Translations under genes and position numbers: made by a program
From: Cohnella faecalis
GTDB lineage: Bacteria > Bacillota > Bacilli > Paenibacillales > Paenibacillaceae
Assembly (NCBI RefSeq): GCF_003570905.1
Contig: NZ_QXJM01000037.1
Coordinates: 62,001 to 126,000, forward strand
Length of the DNA: 64,000 bases
Direction of reading: 5' to 3'
Part shown: in pieces, positions 19,147 through 29,359 of the stretch
Position numbering within the stretch: the first letter of the stretch is position 1
Layout: each line of letters begins with the position of its first letter
Notes under the pieces: model-generated
Told to the model about the DNA's origin: nothing
The model's database searches: none
What the model saw: the letters and a program-made list of their open reading frames with translations, nothing else

Positions 19147-19175
19147 AGACGTCGAATGTTGGGGAGGAATGACTA

Positions 19176-19204
19176 TTGATGCGAGGGGAACGTTCGGGTA
19201 AAAT
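19176..19204 (+). promoter_or_regulatory. Probable sigma-A promoter for polC
   Basis: TTGATG (19176-19181), 17-nt spacer, TAAAAT (19199-19204). It starts transcription after repeat array A, leaving a leader of about 110 nt with a strong secondary structure. Confidence 0.55.
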
Positions 19205-19220
19205 ACTAGAGTATAGACGG

Positions 19221-19289
19221 AAAGCTTCCTGATTGAAGACGGTCCGCCGGCGCGGGGCACGCGCCGGAAGCCATTTTCTCGGAAGCTTT
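19221..19289 (+). other. Nested stem-loop in the polC 5' leader
   Basis: An outer 9-bp stem (AAAGCTTCC 19221-19229 with GGAAGCTTT 19281-19289) encloses an inner perfect 8-bp GC stem (CCGGCGCG 19247-19254 with CGCGCCGG 19260-19267). The right arm runs into TTTTGCTTTTC, so it could act as an attenuator upstream of the polC ribosome site. It is not a riboswitch class I recognise. Confidence 0.55.
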
Positions 19290-19322
19290 TGCTTTTCATG
19301 GGACGACGGGAGGAAATACTTC

Positions 19323-22300
19323 ATGCAACACGCATCGGATGGGCGGATACGGTTCGAGCTGCTGCTGCGGGAAGCGGCGCTTCCGGCGGAGTGGATCGAT
19401 TCCCATTTCCGGGACGGGTACATCCAGAAAGTCGAAATTAGCCGTACGCGCAAGGAATGGACGTTTTATTTTCATAAAGATACCCTTATACCGGCTTCGG
19501 TCTATGTCGGTTTTACCGGGCGGATCAAAGAGAAGCTGAGCCATATCGCCGATATTCGGGCAATCGTCCTGAACTATTCGGATGCGGTGGAGACGGACGA
19601 GCTGCTTCAGGAGTATTGGAACGTATTCGTGGAATGGATGCAGAAGGAGTTCCCGTCCGTTAACGGGTGGCTCGCTAAAGCCCGGGTCGAAGCGGCAGGC
19701 GGTCTGCTTACGATCTATATGCTGGACGATACCGGTCTTGAACTCGCACGCAAAAAGACGATCGATGCGCATGCGGTCCGATTTTACGAGGAGCGGTTCG
19801 GTCGGGTTTGCCGCGTCAAAATGATGGCGGGAGAATCGCGCCAGGAGGCGTACGAGCAATTCCAGCAAAAAATCCAGCAGGAGTCGCGGGACGCCATCGA
19901 TCAATTGATCGCGAGCGCGAAGGAAGAAGAAGCGTCCTCGGCAGCCAGCGACGGGGGCGAAGCTCCCCAAGTGCTTCAGCACGGCTACGATATAAAGGAC
20001 GAACCGGTTCCTATCCAGCAAATCCTGGAAGAAGAGAAGAAGGCGACGATCCGAGGAACGGTATTCGGTCTCGAGGTGAAGGAGCTTCGCAACGGAAATA
20101 CTCTCTACCAGTTTCATGTAACCGATTTTACCGATTCGCTTACGATCAAGATGTTCGGCAAAAACAAGGAAGACAACAAAATGCTCAGCCTGCTCAAGAA
20201 CGGCATGTGGCTGAAGCTGCGCGGCAGAGTCGAATACGATCGGTTCCTGAATCCGCCGGAGCTCGTCATGATGCCGAGCGACGTCCGAGAGATGAATGCA
20301 CCCGCCGAACGGAAGGACGACGCCGAGCTTAAGCGGGTTGAATTCCACTTGCACACGACAATGAGCACGATGGACGCAGTCACTCCGGTGGACGCCTACA
20401 TCAAGACGGCAGCCAAGTGGGGACACAAAGCGATCGCCGTCTCCGACCACGGCAACGTGCAATGTTTCCCCGACGCGGTAAAAGGCGGCAAAAAACACGG
20501 AATCAAGGTGCTGTTCGGCGTCGAAGCGAACGTCGTGAGCGATTCTGTTCCGATGGTGCTTAATCCGCGTGAGGAAGTTATCGCAGACGCTACTTACGTC
20601 GTATTCGATATAGAGACGACCGGTTTGTCCGTTACGGCCAACAAAATTATCGAACTCGCGGCAGTCAAGATGAAGGCGGGTCAGGAGATCGACCGGTTCG
20701 CGACATTCATCAATCCGCACGAGCCGATTCCTTATAACATTCAACAGCTGACGAACATTACGGACGATATGGTCGCGGACGCGCCTGAGCTTGCGCCTAA
20801 GCTGAAGGAGTTTTTGGCTTTCATCGGCGATTCGGTGCTAGTGGCCCACAATGCGCGGTTCGATATCGGCTTCATTCAGGAAGCGTGCAAGAGCAACGGC
20901 TTTCCGGAAGTCGTCAATCCCGTCCTCGACACGTTGGAACTGGCCCGGTATTTGCATCCGACGATGAAAAACCACCGGCTTAATACGCTCTCGGATTTGT
21001 ACAAGGTGTCGCTTGAGAGTCATCACCGCGCTATCGACGATACGTTAGCTCTCGCCGGTGTCCTTAACGGACTGATCAAGGATGCGAATGCCAGAGGGGT
21101 AACCGAACTGGGCCGTTTGAACAGCGTGAACGAGAATAGCTGGAAGACGACGCGCCCGTTTCATAGCGGCATCTACGCCCTCAACGCGACGGGCAAAAAA
21201 AATCTGTTCAAGCTGATTTCTCTTTCCCACACGGATTATTTTCGCCGCGTAGCTTGCATTCCCCGCAGCAAGCTGATCGAGCTTCGCGAAGGGCTACTCG
21301 TGCTGTCAGGCTGCGAGAAGGGGGAACTGTTCGAAACCGTTCTGAACAAATCGGTGGAAGAAGCCGAGGAAGTCGCCAAATTTTACGATGTGCTCGAAGT
21401 GCAGCCGCTTGATTTTTATATCCATTTGTTGGACAAAGGGCTTGTCGGCAGCCGGGCCGAGCTCGAAGAGGCGCTCAGACGCATCGTCCGAATCGGCGAA
21501 AAGCTGGGCAAGCCGGTAATCGCGACTGGCAACGTCCATTACTTGGTACCTCGCGAGAAGCTGTTCCGCGACATAACGATTCACGGAATTACCGGGTTCA
21601 GCCCGCTGAAGGACCAGCGCAAGCCGGACGCGCATTTTCGGACGACGAACGAGATGCTGGAGGCGTTCGCCTTCCTGGGCGCCGAGAAAGCTATGGAAAT
21701 CGTCGTTACAAACACGAACGAGCTGGCCGACCGGTTCGAGCCGTTCGATATGTTTCCGAAGAAGGGCGGTCCGACGGACAACGGTTTGTTCTCGCCGATC
21801 ATCGACGGAGCCGACGAGGAAATCCGCAACACTTGCTATGAGACGGCCAAGAAGATGTACGGCGAACAGCTTCCCGACGTTGTCGTACAGAGGCTTGAGA
21901 AGGAACTCGTTCCGATTATTAAATACGGCTTTTCCGCCAACTACCTCATTTCCGAGCGGCTTGTGAAAAAGTCGAACGAAGACGGCTATCTCGTCGGCTC
22001 GCGGGGGTCCGTCGGCTCGTCGGTCGTTGCTACCTTTCTTGGCATCTCCGAGGTTAACCCGCTTCCGGCTCACTATTTGTGCCTGAATCCGGAATGCCGC
22101 CACAGCGAATGGTTTCTCGACGGCAGCGTGCCAAGCGGCTTTGATTTGCCGAACAAAAACTGCCCGAACTGCGGCAAGCCGATGAAGGGCGAAGGGCAGG
22201 ACATTCCGTTCGAGACGTTTCTCGGATTCAAGGGAGACAAGGTTCCCGATATCGATCTTAACTTCTCGGGGGAATATCAGCCTCAGGCGCACAATTATAC

Positions 22301-23669
22301 GAAGGTGCTATTCGGAGAGAAGAGCGTGTTCCGGGCGGGAACGATCGGTACGGTAGCCGAGAAAACCGGGTTCGGATATGCGAAAAAGTACCAAGAGGAC
22401 CACGGAAAAAGCTGGCGGGGGGCGGAGCTGAACCGGATCGCTGCGGGAGTTACGGGCGTCAAGCGTTCGACCGGACAGCATCCGGGCGGAATCGTCGTCG
22501 TTCCGAATTATATCGACGTCGAGGATATTACGCCGGTGCAGTACCCAGCCGACGATACGAGCGCGGATTGGAAGACGACGCACTTCGATTATCACGCCTT
22601 CGACGAGAACTTGCTCAAGCTCGATATACTCGGACACGACGATCCGACGATGATGAGGATGCTTCAGGACTTGACCGGCGTCGATCCGACGACGATTCCG
22701 ATGAACGATCCGAAGGTCATGAGCCTGTTCAATTCAGTCGAAGCTCTGGGCGTTCAGCCGCAGACGATCCGTTCTCCGGTCGCCACGTTCGGCGTTCCCG
22801 AGATGGGAACGCGGTTCGTCCGTCAGATGCTGGAAGAGACGAAGCCTTCTTCCTTTGCCGACCTGCTGCAAATATCGGGATTGTCTCACGGGACGGGCGT
22901 CTGGCTCGGCAATGCGCAGGAGTTGATCAAGAACGGCACTTGCACGATCAAGACCGTAATCGGCTGCCGGGACGATATTATGCTTTTTCTTATTTATAAA
23001 GCGGGAATGGATGCGTCGCTTGCGTTCAAAATTACGGAAAGCGTACGTAAAGGCAAAGGCTTGACGCCTGAATGGATTGAGGAGATGAAGCGCTGCGGCG
23101 TCCCGCAATGGTATATCGATTCCTGCCTGCGCATCGAGTATATGTTTCCGAAGGCGCATGCCTCGGCATACGTTATCTCGGCGGTAAGAACGGCCTACTT
23201 CAAGCTCTATTATCCCATTCAATATTACGCGACGTATTTCTCGGTTCGGGCGGCGGATTTTGACGTCGAGCTGTTCTGTCAAGGCTACGACGCTATATTG
23301 AAGATGCTGCTCGAAATCGAAGGCAAGGGCTTTCAAGCGACGACAAAGGAGAAGAACATGATCTCCATTCTGGAGATGGGGCTGGAGATGACGGCGCGCG
23401 GCTTCAAGGTGAAGCCGATCGATTTGTACCGCTCGGACGCTACCCGGTTCATCGTCGACGGAGATGCGCTTGTTCCTCCGTTCTCGTCGGTGGCCGGAGT
23501 CGGCGAGAATGCTGCGCGCAATATTGCGGCCGCTCGCGACGACGGGGAATATTTGTCCGTCGAGGATTTTCAACAGCGTTCGAAGGCGAGCAAAACGATT
23601 GTCGAGTTGCTGTCCGGTCTAGGCTGCTTCCGCGGAATGCCGGAAAGCAATCAGCTGATGCTCTTCTGA
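19323..23669 (+). CDS. polC: DNA polymerase III PolC (replicative polymerase with proofreading)
   Basis: Main leading/lagging strand polymerase of low-GC Firmicutes. It is 1448 residues, close to the 1437 of B. subtilis. Order: N-terminal domain, OB-fold (about 245-320), PHP domain part (VEFHLHTTMSTMDAVTP), the inserted DnaQ-like 3'-5' exonuclease beginning YVVFDIETTGLS (about residue 426), the rest of PHP, palm and fingers with a Cys zinc-binding cluster (CLNPEC, CPNCG), and the C-terminal region. The ATG at 19323 is chosen because GGGAGGAAA precedes it; an earlier in-frame ATG at 19233 lies inside the leader hairpin. Confidence 0.97.
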   Translation: MQHASDGRIRFELLLREAALPAEWIDSHFRDGYIQKVEISRTRKEWTFYFHKDTLIPASVYVGFTGRIKEKLSHIADIRAIVLNYSDAVETDELLQEYWNVFVEWMQKEFPSVNGWLAKARVEAAGGLLTIYMLDDTGLELARKKTIDAHAVRFYEERFGRVCRVKMMAGESRQEAYEQFQQKIQQESRDAIDQLIASAKEEEASSAASDGGEAPQVLQHGYDIKDEPVPIQQILEEEKKATIRGTVFGLEVKELRNGNTLYQFHVTDFTDSLTIKMFGKNKEDNKMLSLLKNGMWLKLRGRVEYDRFLNPPELVMMPSDVREMNAPAERKDDAELKRVEFHLHTTMSTMDAVTPVDAYIKTAAKWGHKAIAVSDHGNVQCFPDAVKGGKKHGIKVLFGVEANVVSDSVPMVLNPREEVIADATYVVFDIETTGLSVTANKIIELAAVKMKAGQEIDRFATFINPHEPIPYNIQQLTNITDDMVADAPELAPKLKEFLAFIGDSVLVAHNARFDIGFIQEACKSNGFPEVVNPVLDTLELARYLHPTMKNHRLNTLSDLYKVSLESHHRAIDDTLALAGVLNGLIKDANARGVTELGRLNSVNENSWKTTRPFHSGIYALNATGKKNLFKLISLSHTDYFRRVACIPRSKLIELREGLLVLSGCEKGELFETVLNKSVEEAEEVAKFYDVLEVQPLDFYIHLLDKGLVGSRAELEEALRRIVRIGEKLGKPVIATGNVHYLVPREKLFRDITIHGITGFSPLKDQRKPDAHFRTTNEMLEAFAFLGAEKAMEIVVTNTNELADRFEPFDMFPKKGGPTDNGLFSPIIDGADEEIRNTCYETAKKMYGEQLPDVVVQRLEKELVPIIKYGFSANYLISERLVKKSNEDGYLVGSRGSVGSSVVATFLGISEVNPLPAHYLCLNPECRHSEWFLDGSVPSGFDLPNKNCPNCGKPMKGEGQDIPFETFLGFKGDKVPDIDLNFSGEYQPQAHNYTKVLFGEKSVFRAGTIGTVAEKTGFGYAKKYQEDHGKSWRGAELNRIAAGVTGVKRSTGQHPGGIVVVPNYIDVEDITPVQYPADDTSADWKTTHFDYHAFDENLLKLDILGHDDPTMMRMLQDLTGVDPTTIPMNDPKVMSLFNSVEALGVQPQTIRSPVATFGVPEMGTRFVRQMLEETKPSSFADLLQISGLSHGTGVWLGNAQELIKNGTCTIKTVIGCRDDIMLFLIYKAGMDASLAFKITESVRKGKGLTPEWIEEMKRCGVPQWYIDSCLRIEYMFPKAHASAYVISAVRTAYFKLYYPIQYYATYFSVRAADFDVELFCQGYDAILKMLLEIEGKGFQATTKEKNMISILEMGLEMTARGFKVKPIDLYRSDATRFIVDGDALVPPFSSVAGVGENAARNIAAARDDGEYLSVEDFQQRSKASKTIVELLSGLGCFRGMPESNQLMLF

Positions 23670-23697
23670 AACGCCGGGAACGCTATTCAAATAGCGG

Positions 23698-23726
23698 TTG
23701 CCAGCCGGTGGAGGTTATGGTATATT
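23698..23726 (+). promoter_or_regulatory. Sigma-A promoter for the rimP-nusA-infB operon
   Basis: TTGCCA (23698-23703), 17-nt spacer, TATATT (23721-23726) with TGG before it (extended -10). It lies 28 bp after the polC stop, and a leader of about 130 nt follows. Confidence 0.7.
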
Positions 23727-23762
23727 ATTTTTGGTAATCATGTGGATAACACTGTCTGCAGA

Positions 23763-23791
23763 AGAGTGGGGAAACCCACTCTTTCCGTTTT
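23763..23791 (+). promoter_or_regulatory. Terminator-like hairpin in the rimP leader
   Basis: Perfect 8-bp stem AGAGTGGG/CCCACTCT with a GAAA tetraloop (23763-23782), followed by TTCCGTTTT. It lies between the operon promoter and rimP, so it probably acts as an attenuator of the nusA operon rather than ending polC. NusA autoregulation is an attractive but unproven reading. Confidence 0.6.
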
Positions 23792-23862
23792 GACTAGGGG
23801 TCTTTAAGGCTCTGTCGTCTTTTGCAGCCATCCATTTGCAGCAATCGGGAGGTCATTGTCAG

Positions 23863-24330
23863 TTGAGTGTGAGTGCACCGAAAATCAAATCCGTTGTCGA
23901 GGAATTTGCAACGCCTTTCCTAACGGATAACGGGTTTCAACTGGTGGACGTCGAGTACGTGAAGGAAGGAAGCAACTGGTTTTTGCGCGTATATGTGGAC
24001 AAGGAGGGCGGCATCGAGATCGACGATTGCGGCCGTATTTCCGAATTCATTAGCGCAAAGCTGGATGAGCTCGACCCGATCGAAGAAGCGTATTTTCTCG
24101 AGGTCAGTTCGCCTGGCGCGGAGCGTCCTTTGAAGAAACCCGCAGACGTCGCAAGCTCGGTCGGCAAGCATGTGTTCGTCACGACGTACGAACCGATCGA
24201 CGGCGCCAAGGAATTCGAAGGAAGGCTGGACGCTTTCGACGGGACGACGATGACAGTCGTCATTGGACGCCGCAAGCATGCCATCCCTTACGATAAAGTG
24301 GCCTCGGCGCGCCTGGCCATTGTTTTCTAA
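23863..24330 (+). CDS. rimP: Ribosome maturation factor RimP
   Basis: Small-subunit assembly factor. About 155 residues from TTG 23863, which lies 9 nt after GGGAGGT; a longer TTG start at 23836 has no such site. Family sequence includes [20 protein letters not shown], the DDCGRIS segment and [17 protein letters not shown]. It is first in the rimP-nusA-rnpM-ylxQ-infB operon, the universal order. Confidence 0.94.
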   Translation: MSVSAPKIKSVVEEFATPFLTDNGFQLVDVEYVKEGSNWFLRVYVDKEGGIEIDDCGRISEFISAKLDELDPIEEAYFLEVSSPGAERPLKKPADVASSVGKHVFVTTYEPIDGAKEFEGRLDAFDGTTMTVVIGRRKHAIPYDKVASARLAIVF

Positions 24331-24381
24331 TATGCAGTGACGTCTTTGCGTCACTTATTCAAGAGGAGGAGTCATTCCGTC

Positions 24382-25479
24382 ATGAGCATGGAGTTTATCG
24401 AAGCGCTGTCCGAAATCGAGCGCGAGAAGGGCATCGGCAAGGACGTCCTGCTCGAAGCCATCGAAGCGGCACTCATCTCCAGCTACAAGCGCAATTTCAA
24501 CACGGCACAGAACGTACGCGTCGATATTAACCGCACAACCGGCCAAATCAAAGTGTACGCCCGCAAGACGATCGTGGAGGATGCGCTCGATCCGCGCATG
24601 GAAATTACGCTGGAAGCCGCGCGCAGCATCAATCCTCATTATCAAATCGAGGATATCGCCGAAATCGAAGTAACGCCGAGGGACTTCGGCCGCATCGCCG
24701 CCCAGACGGCGAAGCAGGTCGTTACCCAACGAATCCGCGAAGCGGAACGCGGCCTTATTTACCACGCTTATGTGGACAAAGAGCAGGACATCGTAACGGG
24801 AATCGTTCAACGGATGGATTTGCGCAATCTGTACATCGATCTCGGCAAGGTGGAAGCGGCGCTTCCGCTGACCGAGCTTATGCCGACTGATAAGTTTAAG
24901 CAGGGAGATCGCGTCAAATCTTATATTACGAAGGTCGAAAACACGAGCAAGGGGCCTCAAATTATTTTGTCCCGGACTCACCCCGGTCTTCTGAAACGAT
25001 TGTTCGAGCTTGAAGTGCCCGAAATATTCGACGGCACGGTCGAAATCCGCAGCGTCGCCCGCGAGGCCGGATTCCGTTCCAAGATTGCGGTGTACTCCCG
25101 CAACGAAGAGGTCGATCCTGTCGGTTCTTGCGTAGGGCCGAAAGGGATACGCGTTCAGACGGTCGTCGGCGAGCTTAAAGGCGAAAAAATCGACATCGTG
25201 CGTTGGTCCGAACTGGTCGAGGAATACGTTGCGAACGCTTTGAGCCCTTCCAAGGTGCTCGAAGTCATCGTGTTCGAGGCCGAGAAGATGGCCCGCGTCA
25301 TCGTTCCGGATTACCAGCTGTCTCTTGCGATCGGCATCAAAGGTCAGAACGCGCGTCTTGCCGCCAAGCTGACGGGCTGGAAAATCGACATCAAGAGCGA
25401 GACTCAAGCCGAGCAAGAGTACGGCCGTCCGAAAACGGCCGGAGAGACAATGCATCAGGACAGCGTATCGATCGATTGA
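24382..25479 (+). CDS. nusA: Transcription elongation/termination factor NusA
   Basis: RNA polymerase-binding factor that modulates pausing, termination and antitermination. It is 365 residues from ATG 24382, which has AAGAGGAGGAG upstream. Domains: N-terminal RNAP-binding (1-125), S1 (about 135-200, EQDIVTGIVQRMDLRNLYID), and two KH domains (GSCVGPKGIRVQTVVGELKG and LAIGIKGQNARLAAKLTGWK). It lacks the C-terminal acidic repeats of proteobacterial NusA, as is usual in Firmicutes. Confidence 0.96.
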   Translation: MSMEFIEALSEIEREKGIGKDVLLEAIEAALISSYKRNFNTAQNVRVDINRTTGQIKVYARKTIVEDALDPRMEITLEAARSINPHYQIEDIAEIEVTPRDFGRIAAQTAKQVVTQRIREAERGLIYHAYVDKEQDIVTGIVQRMDLRNLYIDLGKVEAALPLTELMPTDKFKQGDRVKSYITKVENTSKGPQIILSRTHPGLLKRLFELEVPEIFDGTVEIRSVAREAGFRSKIAVYSRNEEVDPVGSCVGPKGIRVQTVVGELKGEKIDIVRWSELVEEYVANALSPSKVLEVIVFEAEKMARVIVPDYQLSLAIGIKGQNARLAAKLTGWKIDIKSETQAEQEYGRPKTAGETMHQDSVSID

Positions 25480-25533
25480 TCGCGCATGAACGACGGCTTC
25501 GGACGAAGCGCGTTGGACGAGAGGGGGAGAACC

Positions 25534-25854
25534 TTGAGACCGCGAAAAATACCTCAGCGCAAATGCGTCGCCTGTCAGGAAATGATGCCCAAGAAAGAAT
25601 TGATCCGCATCGTCCGTTCGCCTCAAGGCGAAATCACGATCGATCTATCGGGCAAAAAACCGGGCCGGGGCGCTTATCTATGCGGTAAAGTCAGCTGCTT
25701 CAAGCTGGCCAAAAAATCGAAAGCGTTCGAGCGGGCTTTGAAGGTGCCCGTGTCGGCCGACATATATGACCGCCTTGAAGAGGACTTCATTCGGGCGGAA
25801 GACGAGTTTCAGGCGAGCAAGGAGCTTCAGGACGACGATGACGACGGGGAATAA
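25534..25854 (+). CDS. rnpM: RnpM (YlxR), RNase P modulator / nucleic-acid-binding protein
   Basis: 106 residues from TTG 25534, chosen because the family begins RPRKIPQRKCV and GAGGGGGAG lies 5 nt upstream; an in-frame ATG at 25486 adds an atypical extension. The signature KCVACQEMMPKKELIRIVR and the GRGAYLCG motif are intact. YlxR/RnpM binds RNase P RNA and lowers its activity in B. subtilis. The acidic C-terminal tail overlaps the ylxQ start by 17 nt. Confidence 0.9.
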   Translation: MRPRKIPQRKCVACQEMMPKKELIRIVRSPQGEITIDLSGKKPGRGAYLCGKVSCFKLAKKSKAFERALKVPVSADIYDRLEEDFIRAEDEFQASKELQDDDDDGE

Positions 25855-26170
25855 GGTTTTGTCCCGGCTGGGACTTGCGATGAGGGCCGGGAAATTGGTC
25901 ACCGGGGAAGAAACCGTGTTGAAAGCGGTTCGCGCTGGCGAAGCTAAGCTTGTTCTGCTCGCGGCCGACGCTTCTGGGAACACGGGTAAGAAACTGGCGG
26001 ACAAGTGCAAAAGCTTCGGCGTCCCGTTGTTGATCGGTTTTACCCGCTTTGAGCTGGGTGCTGCGGTCGGCAAGCCGGAACGGGTTATGTTCGCCGTTAC
26101 GGAGCAAGGGTTTGCCGATCTCATAGCTAACGGCTGGGGTCAACATTCGGAGGTGGAGAATATTGAGTAA
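25838..26170 (+). CDS. ylxQ: YlxQ, L7Ae-family RNA-binding protein
   Basis: 110 residues of the L7Ae/L30e/S12e/Gadd45 family, which bind kink-turn RNAs. Seen: [20 protein letters not shown] and [16 protein letters not shown], the usual RNA-binding loop region. The ATG at 25838 lies inside the rnpM end. The 3' end overlaps the infB TTG by 8 nt. It is a constant neighbour of rnpM and infB. Confidence 0.9.
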   Translation: MTTGNKVLSRLGLAMRAGKLVTGEETVLKAVRAGEAKLVLLAADASGNTGKKLADKCKSFGVPLLIGFTRFELGAAVGKPERVMFAVTEQGFADLIANGWGQHSEVENIE

Positions 26171-29100
26171 GCAAGAAACGAATGACAACAAGGATAAGCT
26201 TCGCGTTTACGAATATGCCAAACAGCTCAACATGAGCAGCAAGGAAGTCATCACGATTTTGAAGCGACAGAACATGCCCGTCAACAATCATATGAGCGTC
26301 ATGGAAGACGGCATGGTCGGCGCGGTCGAGAAGTTTTTCCGCGACGTGAAGGCTAATGCCGCCGCAAAAATGGCGCAAAACAATAAACCGGGCGGAGCGC
26401 CCGCTCAAGGCGCGAGCCAAGGGCAAAGCGCCCGCAGACCGGAAGAGACGCGCGCGAACGCGAGCGTAGCGTCTACTCCTCCCGCGCAAGCGAGCCAACC
26501 GGCTCCGCGTCCGGCGCAGGTTTCTTCGCAGCCGGCAGCGGCTTCGGCTCCTGCGGCCAGCGCATCGGCTTCGGCGCCATCGGCTCCCGCGGCATCCGCC
26601 GCTACAGCGGCTCCATCCGCGGGCTCCGAGCCTTCGGGACAACCGCAAAGCTCCCCATCGAACGGTCAAGGCGGCGGCTACCAAGGCAACCGCGACGGCA
26701 ACCGTCCGCAAGGTCAAGGCGGCGGGTACCAAGGTAACCGCGACGGTAACCGTCCGCAAGGTCAAGGCGGGTACCAGGGCAACCGTGACGGCAACCGTCC
26801 GCAAGGTCAAGGCGGCTACCAAGGCAATCGCGACGGCAACCGTCCGCAAGGTCAAGGCGGCGGGTACCAGGGCAACCGTCCGCAAGGCCAAGGCGGTCAA
26901 GGCGGCGGGTATCAAGGTAACCGTCCGCAAGGCCAAGGCGGTCAAGGCGGCGGGTATCAAGGCAACCGTCCGCAAGGCCAAGGCGGTCAAGGCGGCGGGT
27001 ACCAAGGCAACCGTCCGCAAGGCCAAGGCGGTCAAGGCGGCGGGTATCAAGGCAACCGTCCGCAAGGCCAAGGCGGTCAAGGCGGCGGATATCAAGGCAA
27101 CCGTCCGCAAGGCCAAGGCGGTCAAGGCGGCGGATACCAAGGCAGTCGTCCGCAAGGCCAAGGCGGGTACCAAGGCAATCGCCCGCAAGGCCAAGGCGGT
27201 CAAGGCGGCGGGTTCGGAGGCAGTCGTCCGCAAGGCCAAGGCAGCTTCGGCGGCAATCGTCCGCAAGGTCAGGGCGGTCAAGGCGGCGGGTTCGGAGGCG
27301 GACGTCCGCAAGGCCAAGGCAGTCAAGGCGGCGGGTTCGGAGCTTCGCGCGGCGGACCGGCACCGGCATCCGCGGCGGCAGGCCAACGCGGCGGCCGTCC
27401 GGGCGAAAATCGTCGGGACAACGGCTTTAACCGCGATGGCGGCAAACGGAATCAGAACGATTTCGGCAAACGGTTCGAGGAAGGCCGTCCAGGCGGTCCG
27501 CGGGGCAAAGGCAAAGGCGGCAAAAACGCCAGAGGCCGGAGCAATCTGCCGCCGCGCGAGAAAATCGACAATACGCCGAAGAAAGTTATCGTCCGCGGAC
27601 CGATGACCGTCGGCGAATTGGCGAAGCTGCTTCATAAGGACGCATCGGAGGTCATCAAAAAGCTCCTCATGATGGGAACGATGGTTACTATCAACCAAGA
27701 GCTGGATCTCGATACCGTTCTTCTCGTCGTAGGCGAATACGGCGTTGAAGTCGAAGTGAAAATCGTCGTTGAAGACACGAATTTCGAAACGACCGAAGAG
27801 AACGACGATCCGGATGCGCTCGAATGGCGTCCGCCGGTCGTAACGATCATGGGACACGTCGATCACGGTAAAACGACGCTGCTTGACGCGATTCGCGAGA
27901 CGAAGGTCGCAGCGGGCGAAGCCGGCGGCATTACGCAGCATATCGGCGCGTACCAAGTCGAAATCAACGAAAAGAAAATTACGTTCCTGGATACGCCGGG
28001 CCACGAAGCGTTCACAACGATGCGTGCCCGCGGAGCTCAGGTGACTGATATTACGATTCTCGTCGTAGCGGCCGACGACGGCGTTATGCCTCAGACGGTC
28101 GAAGCGATCAACCACGCCAAAGCGGCTAACGTGCCGATTATCGTGGCCGTTAACAAAATCGACAAGCCGGACGCGAATCCGGATAAAGTGATGCAAGAGC
28201 TGACCGAATACGGTCTGGTGCAAGAGGCGTGGGGCGGCGACACGATTTTCGTCAACGTCTCCGCGAAGCAGCGCTTGAACCTTGACGAGCTGCTTGAGAT
28301 GGTGTTGCTCGTAGCCGAAATGAACGACTACAAAGCAGTCGTCGACAAGCGCGCCCGCGGTACTGTCATGGAAGCCGAGCTGGACAAAGGAAAAGGGCCG
28401 GTTGCCCGTATTCTCGTTCAGAACGGAACGCTCAAAGTCGGAGACGCATTCGTCGCCGGCGATTGCTTCGGCCGCGTACGCGCGATGACGAACGATCGCG
28501 GACGCCGGATCAAGGAAGCGGGTCCTTCCACACCGGTCGAAATTACCGGCTTGACGGAAGTTCCGCAAGCAGGCGATCCGTTCATGGTGTTCGAAGACGA
28601 GCGCAAAGCGCGCGAAATCGCCGACAAACGCTCTATCAAGACGCGTCAAGATAACATTAAAGCGAATTCCAAAGTTACCCTCGACGATCTCTTCAGCAAA
28701 ATCAAAGAAGGCGAAATCAAAGATCTCAACGTTATCCTTAAGGCCGACGTTCAAGGTTCTTTGGAGGCGCTCAAAGGATCGCTCGAGAAAATCGATATCG
28801 AAGGCGTTCGCGTAAGAACGATTCACAGCGGCGTAGGCGCGATTACGGAGTCCGATATTTTGCTCGCTTCCGCATCGGCCGCTATCGTTATCGGCTTCAA
28901 CGTCGTCGCCGAATCGCGCGCTGCGCAAGCCGCAGAGCAAGAAAAAGTCGACGTGCGCCTGCACCAAATCATCTACAAAGTGATCGAGGAAATCGAGCAC
29001 GCGATGAAAGGGATGCTGGATCCGGTATTCAAGGAGAAGGTCATCGGTCACGCGGAAGTTCGCGAGACGTTCAAAGTGAGCAAGGTCGGGACGATCGCAG

Positions 29101-29324
29101 GCTGTATGGTTACGGACGGCAAAATTGTCCGCAATGCGGAAATGCGTCTGATTCGCGGCGGCTCCATCGTCTACACGGGCAAAATCGACTCGCTCAAGCG
29201 GTTTAAGGACGATGCCAAAGAAGTATCCGAAGGCTACGAATGCGGTATTACGTTGGACAAATTCAACGATCTGCAGCAAGGAGACGTTATCGAAGCGTTC
29301 ATCATGGAGTCCGTTGAGCGCTAA
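26163..29324 (+). CDS. infB: Translation initiation factor IF-2 with a long Gly/Gln-rich N-terminus
   Basis: GTPase that brings fMet-tRNA to the ribosome. The 1053 residues far exceed the 716 of B. subtilis. N-terminal IF2 subdomain (1-60); an Ala/Pro/Ser linker (60-165); a low-complexity block (about 167-398) built from [19 protein letters not shown] 15-residue repeats; a second IF2_N domain (about 470-530); the G domain starting at GHVDHGKTT (G1 at 564-571), with DTPGHE and NKID; then domains II, III and the C-terminal fMet-tRNA-binding domain. TTG 26163 has CGGAGGTGG upstream. The catalytic part looks normal; only the linker is unusual. Confidence 0.96.
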   Translation: MSKQETNDNKDKLRVYEYAKQLNMSSKEVITILKRQNMPVNNHMSVMEDGMVGAVEKFFRDVKANAAAKMAQNNKPGGAPAQGASQGQSARRPEETRANASVASTPPAQASQPAPRPAQVSSQPAAASAPAASASASAPSAPAASAATAAPSAGSEPSGQPQSSPSNGQGGGYQGNRDGNRPQGQGGGYQGNRDGNRPQGQGGYQGNRDGNRPQGQGGYQGNRDGNRPQGQGGGYQGNRPQGQGGQGGGYQGNRPQGQGGQGGGYQGNRPQGQGGQGGGYQGNRPQGQGGQGGGYQGNRPQGQGGQGGGYQGNRPQGQGGQGGGYQGSRPQGQGGYQGNRPQGQGGQGGGFGGSRPQGQGSFGGNRPQGQGGQGGGFGGGRPQGQGSQGGGFGASRGGPAPASAAAGQRGGRPGENRRDNGFNRDGGKRNQNDFGKRFEEGRPGGPRGKGKGGKNARGRSNLPPREKIDNTPKKVIVRGPMTVGELAKLLHKDASEVIKKLLMMGTMVTINQELDLDTVLLVVGEYGVEVEVKIVVEDTNFETTEENDDPDALEWRPPVVTIMGHVDHGKTTLLDAIRETKVAAGEAGGITQHIGAYQVEINEKKITFLDTPGHEAFTTMRARGAQVTDITILVVAADDGVMPQTVEAINHAKAANVPIIVAVNKIDKPDANPDKVMQELTEYGLVQEAWGGDTIFVNVSAKQRLNLDELLEMVLLVAEMNDYKAVVDKRARGTVMEAELDKGKGPVARILVQNGTLKVGDAFVAGDCFGRVRAMTNDRGRRIKEAGPSTPVEITGLTEVPQAGDPFMVFEDERKAREIADKRSIKTRQDNIKANSKVTLDDLFSKIKEGEIKDLNVILKADVQGSLEALKGSLEKIDIEGVRVRTIHSGVGAITESDILLASASAAIVIGFNVVAESRAAQAAEQEKVDVRLHQIIYKVIEEIEHAMKGMLDPVFKEKVIGHAEVRETFKVSKVGTIAGCMVTDGKIVRNAEMRLIRGGSIVYTGKIDSLKRFKDDAKEVSEGYECGITLDKFNDLQQGDVIEAFIMESVER
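26661..27357 (+). repeat. 45-bp coding minisatellite inside infB
   Basis: Near-identical 45-bp units, each coding for [15 protein letters not shown], occur about six times in tandem at roughly 26880-27150. Flanking them are 33-48-bp variants coding [23 protein letters not shown] and GSFGGNRPQ. All length changes keep the reading frame. Copy number could change by slippage or recombination without breaking IF-2. Confidence 0.85.
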
Positions 29325-29359
29325 GAGATGTCCGCATCGATCATACGAGGTGATTCGGC

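Noticed and set aside
19188..19195. LexA box in the polC promoter (GAACGTTC)
   Set aside because: The two half sites have no 4-nt spacer, unlike the CGAAC-N4-GTTCG site found upstream of recA.
18857..19453. Minus-strand 198-residue and + strand 70-residue frames across array A
   Set aside because: Same reason as for array B: a stop-free 51-bp repeat. They run into the polC start and the proS terminator.
19635..20744. Long minus-strand frames inside polC, and similar ones in pnp, recA, nusA and rseP-proS
   Set aside because: Antisense shadows produced by high-GC codon bias; no start signals, all opposite well-identified genes.
26127..29279. A 1050-residue open frame on the minus strand covering all of infB
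   Set aside because: It is the antisense shadow of infB. Its Ala/Leu/Thr/Val repeats mirror the 45-bp repeat of the linker, and there is no ribosome site or family match.
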